A DNA stretch of 64,000 bases from Streptomyces vietnamensis (GTDB taxonomy: Bacteria > Actinomycetota > Actinomycetes > Streptomycetales > Streptomycetaceae): the NCBI RefSeq assembly GCF_000830005.1, contig NZ_CP010407.1, positions 868,001 to 932,000 on the forward strand, read 5' to 3'. Below the pieces are notes generated by a model, which saw only the letters and a list, made by a program, of their open reading frames with translations, was not told the DNA's origin and did no database searches. Below are positions 32,968 through 44,384 of this stretch, piece by piece. Made by a program: the position numbers and the translations under genes. The first letter of the stretch is position 1. Every line of letters starts with the position of its first letter.

Positions 32968-33524
32968 ACGAAGGCGGGGCGCCATGTGATCGAGGACGTC
33001 ACAAAGCGTTGTCGGAAGCGGGGCACCGGGGCTCATGGACCAGCGTCGCCGAGACCTCGGCGACCGGCGGGGTGACACCTCTCTCGCCGACGGTCACCCT
33101 GGTCAACGCGGCCTCCGGAACCTGTGTCGACCTGCCGGACGGCGCCACGATCGCGGGCACCGAGCCCACCCTCTACACATGCCGCGGCGGCACCGACCAG
33201 CGCTGGACCTTCACCGCTGCAGGCGCCCTCACCGGCAAGGACGGCGTCCGCCTCGACGGCTCCGGCACCACCGTCACCGCCCGACCCTGCAACGACTCGG
33301 CCGGGCAGAAGTGGCAGCTCGATGCCCAGTCGAGCGGCCCCCATGGCGGTCGCCGCCTGGCACTGGTCGGAGCAGGCACGGCCAACGGCACGAAACTGGC
33401 CCTCGCCACCTGCGCCGCCTCCGCCGCGGCGCTGGCCCCCCACGCCCTGATCCCGCCCCCACCCCCGCCTGGGCCTCCGTCCGCGGAGTTCCACTGCCGG
33501 AGACCCAGTGACGCAAAAACCTAG
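32964..33524 (+). pseudogene. Ricin-type beta-trefoil lectin fragment
   Basis: From a GTG overlapping the phosphatase stop, a 186-codon frame contains TVTLVNAASGTCVDLPDG, LYTCRGGTDQRWTFTAAGAL and NDSAGQKWQLDAQSSG: two QxW-type repeats of a ricin lectin domain. No signal peptide or catalytic domain is attached, the third repeat decays into an Ala/Pro tract, and relatives carry this domain at the end of secreted glycosidases. I read it as a broken domain fragment; a real short lectin-like gene cannot be excluded. Confidence 0.45.
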
Positions 33525-33527
33525 ACA

Positions 33528-33576
33528 CCCAAAGTTTTGGGACTTACTGTCGTTTTACAGACGGTTTCGAACCGTC
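33528..33576. promoter_or_regulatory. Two dyads upstream of the HATPase gene
   Basis: CCCAAA-GT-TTTGGG at 33528-33541 and GACGGTT-TCG-AACCGTC at 33560-33576, in the unusually A/T-rich leader of the HATPase gene. They may be operator sites, or a weak hairpin ending the lectin fragment's transcript. Confidence 0.4.
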
Positions 33577-33615
33577 GACCGCGCCCCTCCCCCACAGGCG
33601 CAAGGAGCCCCCCAC

Positions 33616-34131
33616 ATGCCCATCCCCGCTTCTCCCGCAGCCCTGCGGGCCAGCGCACCCGGCGTCTCACCAAACACCATCCCCCACCAGCCCGGCCCAG
33701 AGCTCTACGGCACCCGGCGGGCCGTGTCCGTCATGGCCGCGACCGCCGAGGCGGTCCCTGCACTTCGGCGCTTCGCCCGGGACACGGCCCGCCGATGGAA
33801 GCTGGACGCCCAGGCCGACGAGGCCCTGGCCGTCGTCGTCACCGAACTCGTCGCCAACGTGGTCCGGCACAGCGGCAGCCCCGATGTAGCCGTGCTCCTC
33901 ACGACCACCGACCGGACGGTCACGGTCCAGGTCCACGACAGCGGCCGGTGGCGGCCCCGGCGCACCCGCCTCCCCGGCGACGGCGTCGAGGCGTGCTGCG
34001 GCCGCGGCATCGACCTGGTCCGGGCCTACGCCACGGACTGCACGGTCGTCCGCACGGCACGCGGCACACGCGTGGCCGCGACGCTCACCTCGGGCGTCGA
34101 ACGCTCCGGCGCCGACTACTCCTTCGGCTGA
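33616..34131 (+). CDS. ATP-binding anti-sigma regulatory protein (HATPase_c, RsbW-like)
   Basis: 171 residues. GHKL ATPase motifs: N box VVVTELVANVVRHSG, G1 region VQVHDSGRWRPRR, G2 CGRGIDLV. No histidine kinase dimerisation domain is present, as in RsbW/SpoIIAB-type Ser kinases abundant in Streptomyces. They phosphorylate STAS antagonists and hold sigma factors. ATG 33616 chosen: AAGGAG eight bases upstream, and the longer frame from 33508 adds a non-conserved N-terminus. The last 16 bases overlap the end of the convergent TetR gene. Confidence 0.85.
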   Translation: MPIPASPAALRASAPGVSPNTIPHQPGPELYGTRRAVSVMAATAEAVPALRRFARDTARRWKLDAQADEALAVVVTELVANVVRHSGSPDVAVLLTTTDRTVTVQVHDSGRWRPRRTRLPGDGVEACCGRGIDLVRAYATDCTVVRTARGTRVAATLTSGVERSGADYSFG

Positions 34132-34754
34132 CGTGCAAGTCCCGGCTCCGCACCGCCGTCGTCGCGCAGGGCCTCGAGCAGCACGTCGCGCAGCCGCCCG
34201 ACGTCGCCTGCCATGTCGATGGACGGCTCGAGCAGCCACTGGAGCTGGATGCCGTCCGTCGCGGCGAGCAGGATCCGGGCGGCCCAGTCCGCGTCGCACG
34301 CGGACTCGGGGCCGGCGCCCTCCGTCTCCGCGGGCGGACCGGCGAGCAGCAAGGCCGCGATCTGCCGCCGCAGCCCCCGGTAGCGCTCGGTGAAGAACGT
34401 GTGTCCGGGATGGTCCGGGTCCGCGGCTGCGGCCGCGATGTCCAGGAACAGTTTGACCAGGCCGGGCGTGGCGGCGTTCTCGGCGAGCAGCTCGGTCCGC
34501 CACAGCACGGTCTCCGGGGTGTACGCCGCGAGGGCGGCGGTGTCGCGCGCTTCGACGACTGCGGTGAGCAGCGCCTCACGGCTGCCGAAGTGGTGCAGCA
34601 CGCCCGCGTCGGTCATCCCCACCCGCTGGGCGATGTCCCGCACCGACACCCCTCGACTGCCGGCTTCGGCGTAGGCCGCGAGGGCGGCGTCGAGGATCTC
34701 CTGTCGCCTGGCGGCGGTCTTGCTGTAAGGCCCCCGGGACCCGCGTGTACTCAC
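34116..34754 (-). CDS. TetR/AcrR-family regulator
   Basis: 212 residues. N-terminal HTH: RQEILDAALAAYAEAGSRGV followed by SVRDIAQRVGMTDAGVLHHFGSREALL, a classical TetR signature. The C-terminal ligand domain (~60-205) matches the group with ATDGIQLQWLLEPSIDM, typical of Streptomyces TetR proteins near transporter or fatty-acid genes. The start is GTG 34754, close to a CGCGTGTACTCACGCG imperfect dyad that could be its own operator. No obvious target gene is adjacent: its upstream side is a decayed gene. Confidence 0.85.
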   Translation of the reverse strand: MSTRGSRGPYSKTAARRQEILDAALAAYAEAGSRGVSVRDIAQRVGMTDAGVLHHFGSREALLTAVVEARDTAALAAYTPETVLWRTELLAENAATPGLVKLFLDIAAAAADPDHPGHTFFTERYRGLRRQIAALLLAGPPAETEGAGPESACDADWAARILLAATDGIQLQWLLEPSIDMAGDVGRLRDVLLEALRDDGGAEPGLARQPKE

Positions 34755-34763
34755 GCGGGCACT

Positions 34764-36497
34764 CTAACCACGGAAGCCCCGCTCCATGGCACGCGCAGAC
34801 GCCTCCTCCGCACAGCAACAGGCACAGCGCGTCCAGGCACCTTGGCGGCAGGACGACCACAGCCGGCTTTCTCGTTCTGAAGCGGCCCCAGCTATCCGGT
34901 CAGAGCCGGCCTCACCACATGTTCGAGACGTGCTTCGCACCCCGTCGATGCCCAGGTCATCGGCGGAGCCGTCTCGGACCGGAGTGGAACGGTCAACGGA
35001 CTGGTACCAGGCGGAGCCGATTCTCTGGGGCCAGTTCGCAGCGAGAAAGCCACACAGCCTCGGGTCCGGCTCCCCGCGAACGCAGGCCGAAGCGGCGGCC
35101 AGACGCAATCCTTTGGCGCGCAAGGAAGCGGATGCCGAGCTGATCTGGGCCGAACTCAGCGGATGGTGTTTGCCCGTCACCTTGTCATCGAGGTGACGGG
35201 CATCTCGTTCCCCGAGCACAAATGCCTTGCTGAACTGAAACGTCGTGGATCTTGCCGCCGTCGTCTGCTGGATCACGATATTGCGAGTCCCGGTGAGTGC
35301 GTCCTGCCGGTTGAAAGCCGCCTCTCTCGGGTCGTCGGCCACCTCCATCAGTTTGGCGAGACACCTGTTTCGGTCCTCTTTGTCGAGGAAGCAGACAAGG
35401 AAGGAACCGGGGACCATGCGGGTGCCGAACTCGACGCGGTGAGGGTCAGGGTCCGGGTGTCCGAGGATGCGGTCGCGAGCACGATGCGCCTGTTCACGGA
35501 CGGTCGGGTGGCCCGGATCCAGTTCGGCGGGAATGACATCGCCCAGGAAAGTCTCCTCTTCCACGAATTCCGCTGCTCTGATGCGCAGCGCCCACCGTTG
35601 CTCTTCGGTCACGGGCCCCGGTGAGACCGTCTGTGCAGCGCTGGTGTCCTGGTGGGGACCCGACCCCAGAAGCTGGAGAACCGTGTCCTCCGTGATGAGA
35701 CTCGATGCCTTCTGCACACTGGATCGTCAGGCTCCGTGTCTGCGACTCGACCAGTTCACCGGCGAGCCCCCTCGCCGCGAGGTCGGTCACGTCGTCGAGC
35801 AGCCCGGCTTCCCTGAGCGCCTCCAGCTGCCGGCTGCTCAACACGCCGGCATGCCCTCGGAAGCCCGTGTCTTCCAGTCTCGACGCGATTTCGCCGTGCT
35901 TTCCTGCGGATTCGCCCGGTGCCGACGCCCGCTCGGCATCTGACGCACGCAGAATCCGCCTCACCTCACTCGTCTTGAGAGGCTCGATGAGGATGCGGTC
36001 CGCCTGCTCCTGGCGGTCGGGAGGAGGAGCAGGGGCACCCGGAAGGGGGTGCTCCGGTGCAGAAGACCTTCGCCGTCTCGCGAGTCCAGAACCGTACGAC
36101 GACATCAGCCTGGTGGCGGAGGAAGTCGTTGATCTGTTCCGCACCCCACAAGTCCAGTTCGAGGTCCCCGTGCTCCCTTTGGAGAACTGCCGACTCGTCG
36201 GCCGGCTGGGTGCGCTCCGTGGGGGCAGAGGTGGCGACGATCCGATGGCCGGCGCCGAAGGGCCGCCTCCCACCGGTGAACGTCTCCACGGCCTTCCGCA
36301 GGTCCCCCGCAGTGAACTCCTGATCATCCTTGCATGGGACGACGATGAATCGGCCTTCTGTATCCCGGCCCGCCAAGTCGATGTCGTTGGCAGCGGGTCG
36401 GAATGTCGTGTCGGAGGCGAGGGGAGGGAGGTCGCGCTGAGCCACGACCAGGAGTCGTCCCACGCACCCGTGCGCGCTCACGATCTCGCGCCGATAA
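34764..36497 (-). pseudogene. Decayed gene with restriction-endonuclease-like N-terminus
   Basis: Three minus-strand frames follow each other. Frame A (36481 down to ~36050): NDIDLAGRDTEGRFIVVPCK, then DLRKAVETFTGGRRPFGAGH and WGAEQINDFLRHQADVVVRFWT; the D-x(n)-CK layout is that of PD-(D/E)xK (Mrr-like) domains. Frame B continues: LPGAPAPPPDRQEQADRILI, EPLKTSEVRRILRASDAE. Frame C (from ~35720): ASSLITEDTVLQLLGSG, EEQRWALRIRAAEFVEEETF and on. A to B switches at a G5 run (36045-36049): one base fewer restores GAPLPGAPAPP. The start is also off frame (NYRREI stands behind a TGA). Family of the whole protein not recognised; likely a large defence- or ATPase-like protein. The 3' limit is uncertain. 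Confidence 0.6.
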
Positions 36498-36703
36498 TTG
36501 CGTCATGATGCGCACTCGCAAACCTCGGACACGACTCCCTGATCTGATCGATCGTCAGGAAAGTCAGCATTGAGTCAGCATCAGTACCGCTCAGAACCGC
36601 CCCCGCCGCCTCGAACCGCCCAGATCCATAACTCGCCTCACATGCTCTGACCTGCAAAGACCCCGCCCAGCAGCTTGCCTGCCAGTCTCACCAGGAGGTA
36701 CCC

Positions 36704-37696
36704 ATGAGGATGCTGATCAACGTTCCGGAGACCGTCGTCGCCGATGCGCTGCGGGGGATGGCCGCGGCTCATCCCGAGTTGACCGTGGACGTGGAGCGGC
36801 GGGTCGTGGTGCGGCGGGACGCGCCCGTGGAGGGGAAGGTGGCGCTGGTGTCCGGCGGTGGGTCCGGGCACGAGCCGTTGCACGGGGGGTTCGTGGGGCC
36901 CGGGATGCTGGCGGCCGCGTGTCCGGGTGAGGTGTTCACGTCGCCCGTGCCCGATCAGATGGTGCGGGCCGCGGCCGCCGTCGACAGCGGGGCCGGGGTG
37001 TTGTTCGTCGTCAAGAACTACACGGGTGACGTGCTGAACTTCGAGATGGCCGCGGAGCTCGCCGAGGACGAGGGCATCCAGGTCGCCAAGGTCCTCGTCG
37101 ACGACGACGTGGCCGTGACGGACAGCCTGTACACGGCGGGGCGGCGCGGCACCGGGGGCACCTTGTTCGTGGAGAAGATCGCCGGGGCCGCCGCCGAGGA
37201 GGGGCAGCCGCTGGAGCGGGTCGAGGCGATCGCCCGCCGGGTCAACGAGCGATCCCGGTCCTTCGGGGTGGCCCTGAGCGCCTGTACGACCCCCGCCAAG
37301 GGCAGTCCCACCTTCGATCTCCCGGAGGGCGAGCTGGAGTTGGGGATCGGCATCCACGGCGAGCCCGGCCGGGAGCGGCGGGCCATGATGACCTCGCGGG
37401 AGATCGCCGACTTCGCCGTCGACGCCGTCGTGGAGGACCTGCGTCCGGACGGGCCGGTCATCGCCCTGGTCAACGGGATGGGTGCGACTCCGCTCCTGGA
37501 GCTGTACGGGTTCAACGCCGAGGTGCAGCGGGTGCTCGCCGAGCGTCACGTGCCGGTGGCCCGGACCCTGGTCGGGAACTACGTGACCTCGCTCGACATG
37601 GCGGGCTGCTCGGTGACCCTGTGCGAGGTCGACGAGGAGCTGCTGCGCCTGTGGGACGCTCCGGTGCAGACGCCCGCGCTGCGCTGGGGCCGGTGA
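36704..37696 (+). CDS. dhaK: Dihydroxyacetone kinase subunit DhaK
   Basis: 330 residues, full length. DHA-binding His218 in GIGIHGEPG (same number as E. coli DhaK, where it makes a hemiaminal with dihydroxyacetone) and His56 in GGGSGHEP are present, as are FTSPVPDQM and KNYTGDVLNFEMA. With DhaL and DhaM it phosphorylates dihydroxyacetone using PEP through the PTS. AGGAGG five bases before ATG 36704. First gene of dhaKLM, 8 bases before dhaL. Confidence 0.95.
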   Translation: MRMLINVPETVVADALRGMAAAHPELTVDVERRVVVRRDAPVEGKVALVSGGGSGHEPLHGGFVGPGMLAAACPGEVFTSPVPDQMVRAAAAVDSGAGVLFVVKNYTGDVLNFEMAAELAEDEGIQVAKVLVDDDVAVTDSLYTAGRRGTGGTLFVEKIAGAAAEEGQPLERVEAIARRVNERSRSFGVALSACTTPAKGSPTFDLPEGELELGIGIHGEPGRERRAMMTSREIADFAVDAVVEDLRPDGPVIALVNGMGATPLLELYGFNAEVQRVLAERHVPVARTLVGNYVTSLDMAGCSVTLCEVDEELLRLWDAPVQTPALRWGR

Positions 37697-37703
37697 GACG
37701 GGG

Positions 37704-38341
37704 ATGGGCATGGGGAGCGACGACGTGACGGACACCTTCGGTGCCGGGTTCCTGGTGCGCTGGCTGGCCGCGGTGGCCGAGGACGTCGACCGGGAGGCCG
37801 ACCGGCTCACCGAGCTGGACTCGGCGATCGGCGACGCCGACCACGGTGCCAATCTGAAGCGGGGCTTCGCCGCCGTGACGGAGGTTCTCGGGAAGGAGCC
37901 GCCGCCGAGTCCCGGCGCCGTGCTCACCGCCGCCGGGCGGCAGCTCATCTCCACGGTCGGCGGCGCTTCGGGCCCCCTGTACGGGACGCTGCTGCGGCGC
38001 GCCGGGAAGACCCTGGGCGAGGACGCCGAGGTCACCCGGGAGCGGCTGGCGGAGGCGCTCGGTGCCGGGGTGGCCGCCGTGTCGCAGCTGGGCGGCGCCC
38101 AGGTGGGCGACAAGACGATGCTGGACGCGCTCGTGCCGGCCGTGGAGGGGCTGCGGAGCTCGTACGAGGCGGCCCGCGCCGCCGCCGAGGAGGGCGCGCT
38201 GGCCACCGTACCCCTCCAGGCGCGCAAGGGCAGGGCCAGTTATCTCGGGGAGCGGTCGATCGGGCACCAGGATCCGGGGGCGACGTCGTCGGCGCTGCTG
38301 TTCGCGGCGCTCGCCGAGACGGCCGGGGCGGAGGGGGTGGC

Positions 38342-38345
<4 letters not shown>
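37704..38345 (+). CDS. dhaL: Dihydroxyacetone kinase subunit DhaL
   Basis: 213 residues. LDSAIGDADHGANLKRGF carries the Asp residues that hold the Mg-ADP cofactor; STVGGASGPLYGTLLRR and SYLGERSIGHQDPGATSSA are family signatures. DhaL keeps a tightly bound ADP that is rephosphorylated by DhaM and passes phosphate to DHA on DhaK. GTG 37725 with GGGGAG upstream is an alternative start that removes seven residues. It overlaps dhaM by four bases (ATGA). Confidence 0.94.
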
Positions 38346-41291
<2,946 letters not shown>

Positions 41292-41337
41292 CGGCCGCAC
41301 CGTGATCACCGTGGCCGGCCGAACCTAGGATGCGAGC

Positions 41338-41877
41338 ATGTCCCTCCCGCACGCGATCCTCACCGCGCTGCTCGAAAAGCCGTCCTCCGGCCTCGAACTG
41401 ACGCGCCGCTTCGACAAGTCGATCGGCTACTTCTGGTCGGCCACGCACCAGCAGATCTACCGCGAGCTCGGAAAGCTGGAGCAGGCGGGGCACATCAGGG
41501 CCCTGCCCGCTCCGGTGCCCGCGCGGGGACAGAAGAAGGAGTACGAGGTGCTGCCCGCGGGCCGGGCGGAGCTCAGCGACTGGGTGGGGAAGGCCGAGGA
41601 CCCGAAACCGCTCCGGTCGGCCCTGCTGCTGCGGATGCGGGCGGCGGCGATGGTGGGGGCGGCGGGGCTCCGGTCCGAGCTGCGGCGCCACCTCGCCCTG
41701 CACCAGGCCCAGTTGGACGAGTACCTCGTCATCGAGGCCCGCGACTTCCCGGCGGAACGCCGGCGCACCGAGCCGGACCGGCTGCGGCATCTCGTGCTGC
41801 GGGGCGGGGTGGATCTGGAGAGGTTCTGGGTGGAGTGGCTGACGAGCGCGCTGCGGGAGCTGGGGGCGGAGGAGTAG
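41338..41877 (+). CDS. PadR-family transcriptional regulator
   Basis: 179 residues. N-terminal winged HTH: AILTALLEKPSSGLELTRRF, then DKSIGYFWSATHQQIYRELGKLEQAGHI, the PadR pattern with the conserved 'h.qiY.el..L...G.i' helix. The C-terminal part (~95-175) is the Vir_act_alpha_C helical domain used for dimerisation (RHLALHQAQLDEYL, FWVEWLTSALRELG). Relatives act as repressors responding to phenolic or other small ligands. The 46-base gap places it with the FadH-like gene, whose palindrome it may bind. Confidence 0.9.
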   Translation: MSLPHAILTALLEKPSSGLELTRRFDKSIGYFWSATHQQIYRELGKLEQAGHIRALPAPVPARGQKKEYEVLPAGRAELSDWVGKAEDPKPLRSALLLRMRAAAMVGAAGLRSELRRHLALHQAQLDEYLVIEARDFPAERRRTEPDRLRHLVLRGGVDLERFWVEWLTSALRELGAEE

Positions 41878-42030
41878 GGCCTCCTTCGGGCCGCGCCCAG
41901 GACGCCCGAACGCGCCCGCCTCCGCCCCGCCCCACAGGGCCTGCGCCCCGCACGTGTGGCCTACGCCCCGTGCGGGCCCGTGCCCTGCGCCTGTGTGGGC
42001 CCGCGCCTTGCTGAGCGGTGCCCCGCGCCC

Positions 42031-42072
42031 GTGTGGGCAATCGTCCCGCCGGGGCGGGACGGGTGGGCACAC
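42031..42072 (+). repeat. REP-like repeat, copy 1
   Basis: GTGTGGGCAATCGTCCCGCC, then GGGGCGGGACGGGTGGGCAC and AC: an imperfect hairpin (GTCCCGCC/GGCGGGAC core) flanked by GTGTGGGCA. Similar elements are common between Streptomyces genes. Confidence 0.7.
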
Positions 42073-42193
42073 GGGACGGCGCCCTTCAGCGGCGCCTCCG
42101 CGTTCCGCGCCTGGACCCGCACCCCAGCGGCGCCGCACGACGTGGTGCGGGTTCGGGCGCGGGAGCCTCGGGCGCCGGCAAGGGCGCGGGTCC

Positions 42194-42237
42194 GTTGTGC
42201 CCACCCGTTCCGCCCCAGCGGAACGATTGCCCACAAC
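42194..42237 (-). repeat. REP-like repeat, copy 2 (inverted)
   Basis: GTTGTGCCCACCCGTTCCGC, then CCCAGCGGAACGATTGCCCA and CAAC. This is the reverse complement of copy 1 with a few changes, and keeps the hairpin by compensating changes (GTTCCGC/GCGGAAC in place of GTCCCGC/GCGGGAC). Confidence 0.7.
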
Positions 42238-42372
42238 GGGGGCGGCACGAGGCGCCCACAACGGGGACGGCGCCGCCCGGGCGGGTGGGCACCGCCCCGG
42301 CGGGGCGCAGGCCCGCAACGGGGTGGGCGCCGTCCCGGCGGAACGCGGGCCCGCAACGGCCGGGGCGCGGGC

Positions 42373-44277
42373 CTACGGATTCCCCGTCTGTGTCTGTCGC
42401 CACGCCGAGTCCCGCAGCAGCCGCAGGCCGTTCAGGCCCACCAGGACCGTCGAGCCCTCGTGGCCCGCGACGCCCAGCGGGAGCGGGAGGTGGCCCGCGA
42501 GGTCCCAGGCGACCAGGGCGCCGATGCAGGCGCCCGCGAGCACCAGGTTCTGGACGACCAGGCGCCGGGCGCGGCGGGAGAGGGCCACGACGGCCGGGAT
42601 CGCACGGAGTTCGTCGCGGACCACGACCGCGTCGGCGGTCTCCAGGGCGAGGTCGGAGCCGGCCCGGCCCATGGCGATGCCGGTGTGGGCGGCCGCGAGG
42701 GCCGGGGCGTCGTTGACGCCGTCGCCGACGAGCAGCACCTTGGCGCCCGCCCGTTCCCACTCCCGTACCGCTTCCGCCTTCTCGTGCGGGAGGAGGCCGG
42801 CGCGGACGTCGGTGAGCCCCGCCTCGGCAGCGATGCGGGCGGCCGCGCCCGCGTTGTCGCCCGTCAGGAGAGCGGGGGGCGTGCCGGTCAGCCGGGCCAG
42901 GGCCGCGACCGCCTCCGGGGCGCCCTCGCGGAGCCGGTCGGAAAGGTCGAGGACGGCGGCCGCGGAGCCGTCGACGAGGACCTCGACGGCCGTGTCGGTG
43001 TGGGTGCCCGCCGCCCGGCGGACCCGCACCTCGCGGCCGTCGACCACCGCCCGTACCCCCCGCCCCGGCTCGGCGGTGAAGTCGCTCGCCTCGGGGATCT
43101 CCAGGCCGCGGGCGCGGGCCTCGGCCACCACGGCGCGGGCCAGGGGGTGTTCGCTGGGCAGTTCCGCCGCCGCGGCCAGGGCGAGGGCCGCGTCGTCACC
43201 GTGGACGGCGGTCACCTTCGGCGTGCCCTCCGTGAGGGTGCCCGTCTTGTCGAGGGCGACCCTGTCGACCGCGCCGAGACGTTCCATCGCCACGGCCGAC
43301 TTGACGAGGACGCCGTGGCGTCCGGCCGTGGCGATCGCGGAGAGCAGCGGCGGCATCGTGGCGAGGACCACCGCGCACGGCGAGGCGACGATCATGAAGG
43401 TCATCGCGCGGAGCAGGGCCTCGGTGACGTCGGCGCCGAGGGCGACGGGCAGGCCGAAGAGGGCGAGGGTGGCGACGACGACGCCGACCGAGTAGCGCTG
43501 CTCGATCTTCTCCACGAAGAGCTGAGTGGGGGCCTTGGTGGCGCTCGCCTCCTCGACGAGGGCGACGATCCGGGCGATGACGGAGTCGGCCGCGTCCTTG
43601 TCGACGCGGACGCGGAGGGCCCCGGAGCCGTTGAGGGTGCCCGCGAAGACGGTGTCGCCCGGCGCCTTGGGGGCGGGGAGCGGTTCGCCGGTGATGCTCG
43701 CCTGGTCGACGTCGCTGGTGCCGCTCAGGACGGTGCCGTCGGCGGGGAGCCGTTCCCCGGGCCGTACGAGGACGGTGTCGCCGACCGCGAGGGCGGTCGC
43801 CTCGACGGTCTCCTCGTGGTCGAGGTCCCCGGCCGTGAGCCGGACGGCGGTGGCGGGGGCGAGGTCGAGCAGGCCGCGGACCGAGTCGGCGGTGCGGCGG
43901 GTGGCGAGGGCCTCCAGGGCGCCGGAGACGGCGAAGATGACGATGAGGAGGCCGCCGTCGAGGTACTGGCCGATGGCGGCGGCGCCGAGCGCGGCGACCA
44001 CCATGAGCAGGTCGACGTCGAGGGAGCGCTCCTTCAGCGCCTGGAGTCCGGCCCAGCCGGGTTCCCAGCCTCCGGCGGCGTAGCAGACCGCGTAGAGCGG
44101 GCCCCAGAGCCAGGCCGGGGCGCCGGCCAGGTCGAGCGGGAGGGCGAGGAGGAAGGCAAGGGCCGAGAGGGCCGCCCAGCGCACCTCGGGCAGGGCGGTG
44201 GCCCGGGTGCGGTGCGGCGGCGCCGGTGTGCGGACGGGGGCGGGGGCCTGCGGGCTGTCGAGCTCCGGGAGGGCCAT
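42373..44277 (-). CDS. P1B-4-type heavy-metal-exporting ATPase (CtpJ/CoaT-like)
   Basis: 634 residues. SPC metal motif (MTFMIVASPCAVVLA), DKTGTLTEGTP with the phosphorylated Asp, HP of the nucleotide domain (ELPSEHPLARA), GDGVNDAPALA, and HEGSTVLVGLNGLRLL in the last helices. Known: SPC plus HEG(G/S)T define subgroup P1B-4, exporters of Co2+, Ni2+ or Fe2+. No N-terminal metal-binding domain is present, as usual for the subgroup. ATG 44277 (MALPELDSP) follows AGAGG; an upstream frame would overlap the promoter. It is divergent from an NmtR-type repressor with a dyad in between, the same arrangement of functions as ctpJ and NmtR in Mycobacterium tuberculosis. Confidence 0.92.
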   Translation of the reverse strand: MALPELDSPQAPAPVRTPAPPHRTRATALPEVRWAALSALAFLLALPLDLAGAPAWLWGPLYAVCYAAGGWEPGWAGLQALKERSLDVDLLMVVAALGAAAIGQYLDGGLLIVIFAVSGALEALATRRTADSVRGLLDLAPATAVRLTAGDLDHEETVEATALAVGDTVLVRPGERLPADGTVLSGTSDVDQASITGEPLPAPKAPGDTVFAGTLNGSGALRVRVDKDAADSVIARIVALVEEASATKAPTQLFVEKIEQRYSVGVVVATLALFGLPVALGADVTEALLRAMTFMIVASPCAVVLATMPPLLSAIATAGRHGVLVKSAVAMERLGAVDRVALDKTGTLTEGTPKVTAVHGDDAALALAAAAELPSEHPLARAVVAEARARGLEIPEASDFTAEPGRGVRAVVDGREVRVRRAAGTHTDTAVEVLVDGSAAAVLDLSDRLREGAPEAVAALARLTGTPPALLTGDNAGAAARIAAEAGLTDVRAGLLPHEKAEAVREWERAGAKVLLVGDGVNDAPALAAAHTGIAMGRAGSDLALETADAVVVRDELRAIPAVVALSRRARRLVVQNLVLAGACIGALVAWDLAGHLPLPLGVAGHEGSTVLVGLNGLRLLRDSAWRQTQTGNP

Positions 44278-44331
44278 GGGAAGGACACCTCTTTCGAGGG
44301 GGCGGGGAGGGAAGGCCACCACCATACTCGA

Positions 44332-44355
44332 ATACATGAAGAGGTCTTCACATAT
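44332..44355. promoter_or_regulatory. Dyad operator between NmtR-like gene and metal ATPase
   Basis: ATACATGAAGA-GG-TCTTCACATAT: a 6-2-6 perfect inner dyad (TGAAGA/TCTTCA) with matching ATA/TAT ends. It lies 55 bases before the ATPase start and 30 before the repressor start. ArsR-family repressors bind such A/T-rich dyads. Confidence 0.65.
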
Positions 44356-44384
44356 TGACATACGAGCGCCGCTACGATGAGCGC

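Larger units (their letters stand above)
41878..42372. other. Non-coding REP-like repeat region
   Basis: About 495 bases between the PadR stop and the P-type ATPase stop. It is filled with short Gly/Pro/Arg-coding frames that match nothing, and with copies of a repeat whose motif is GTGGGCAATCGTCCC / GGGACGGGTGGGCAC. Two good copies lie in opposite orientation (next two entries); more degenerate copies follow to 42365. Confidence 0.6.

Noticed and set aside
36498..36703. Possible attachment site or integrase scar (AGTCAGCAT direct repeat near 36560)
   Set aside because: Nine-base repeat only, no integrase, no tRNA; not supported.
42086..42760. Coding frames across the REP-like region
   Set aside because: Products are Gly/Pro/Arg strings created by the repeats; the ATPase on the other strand occupies the right part.
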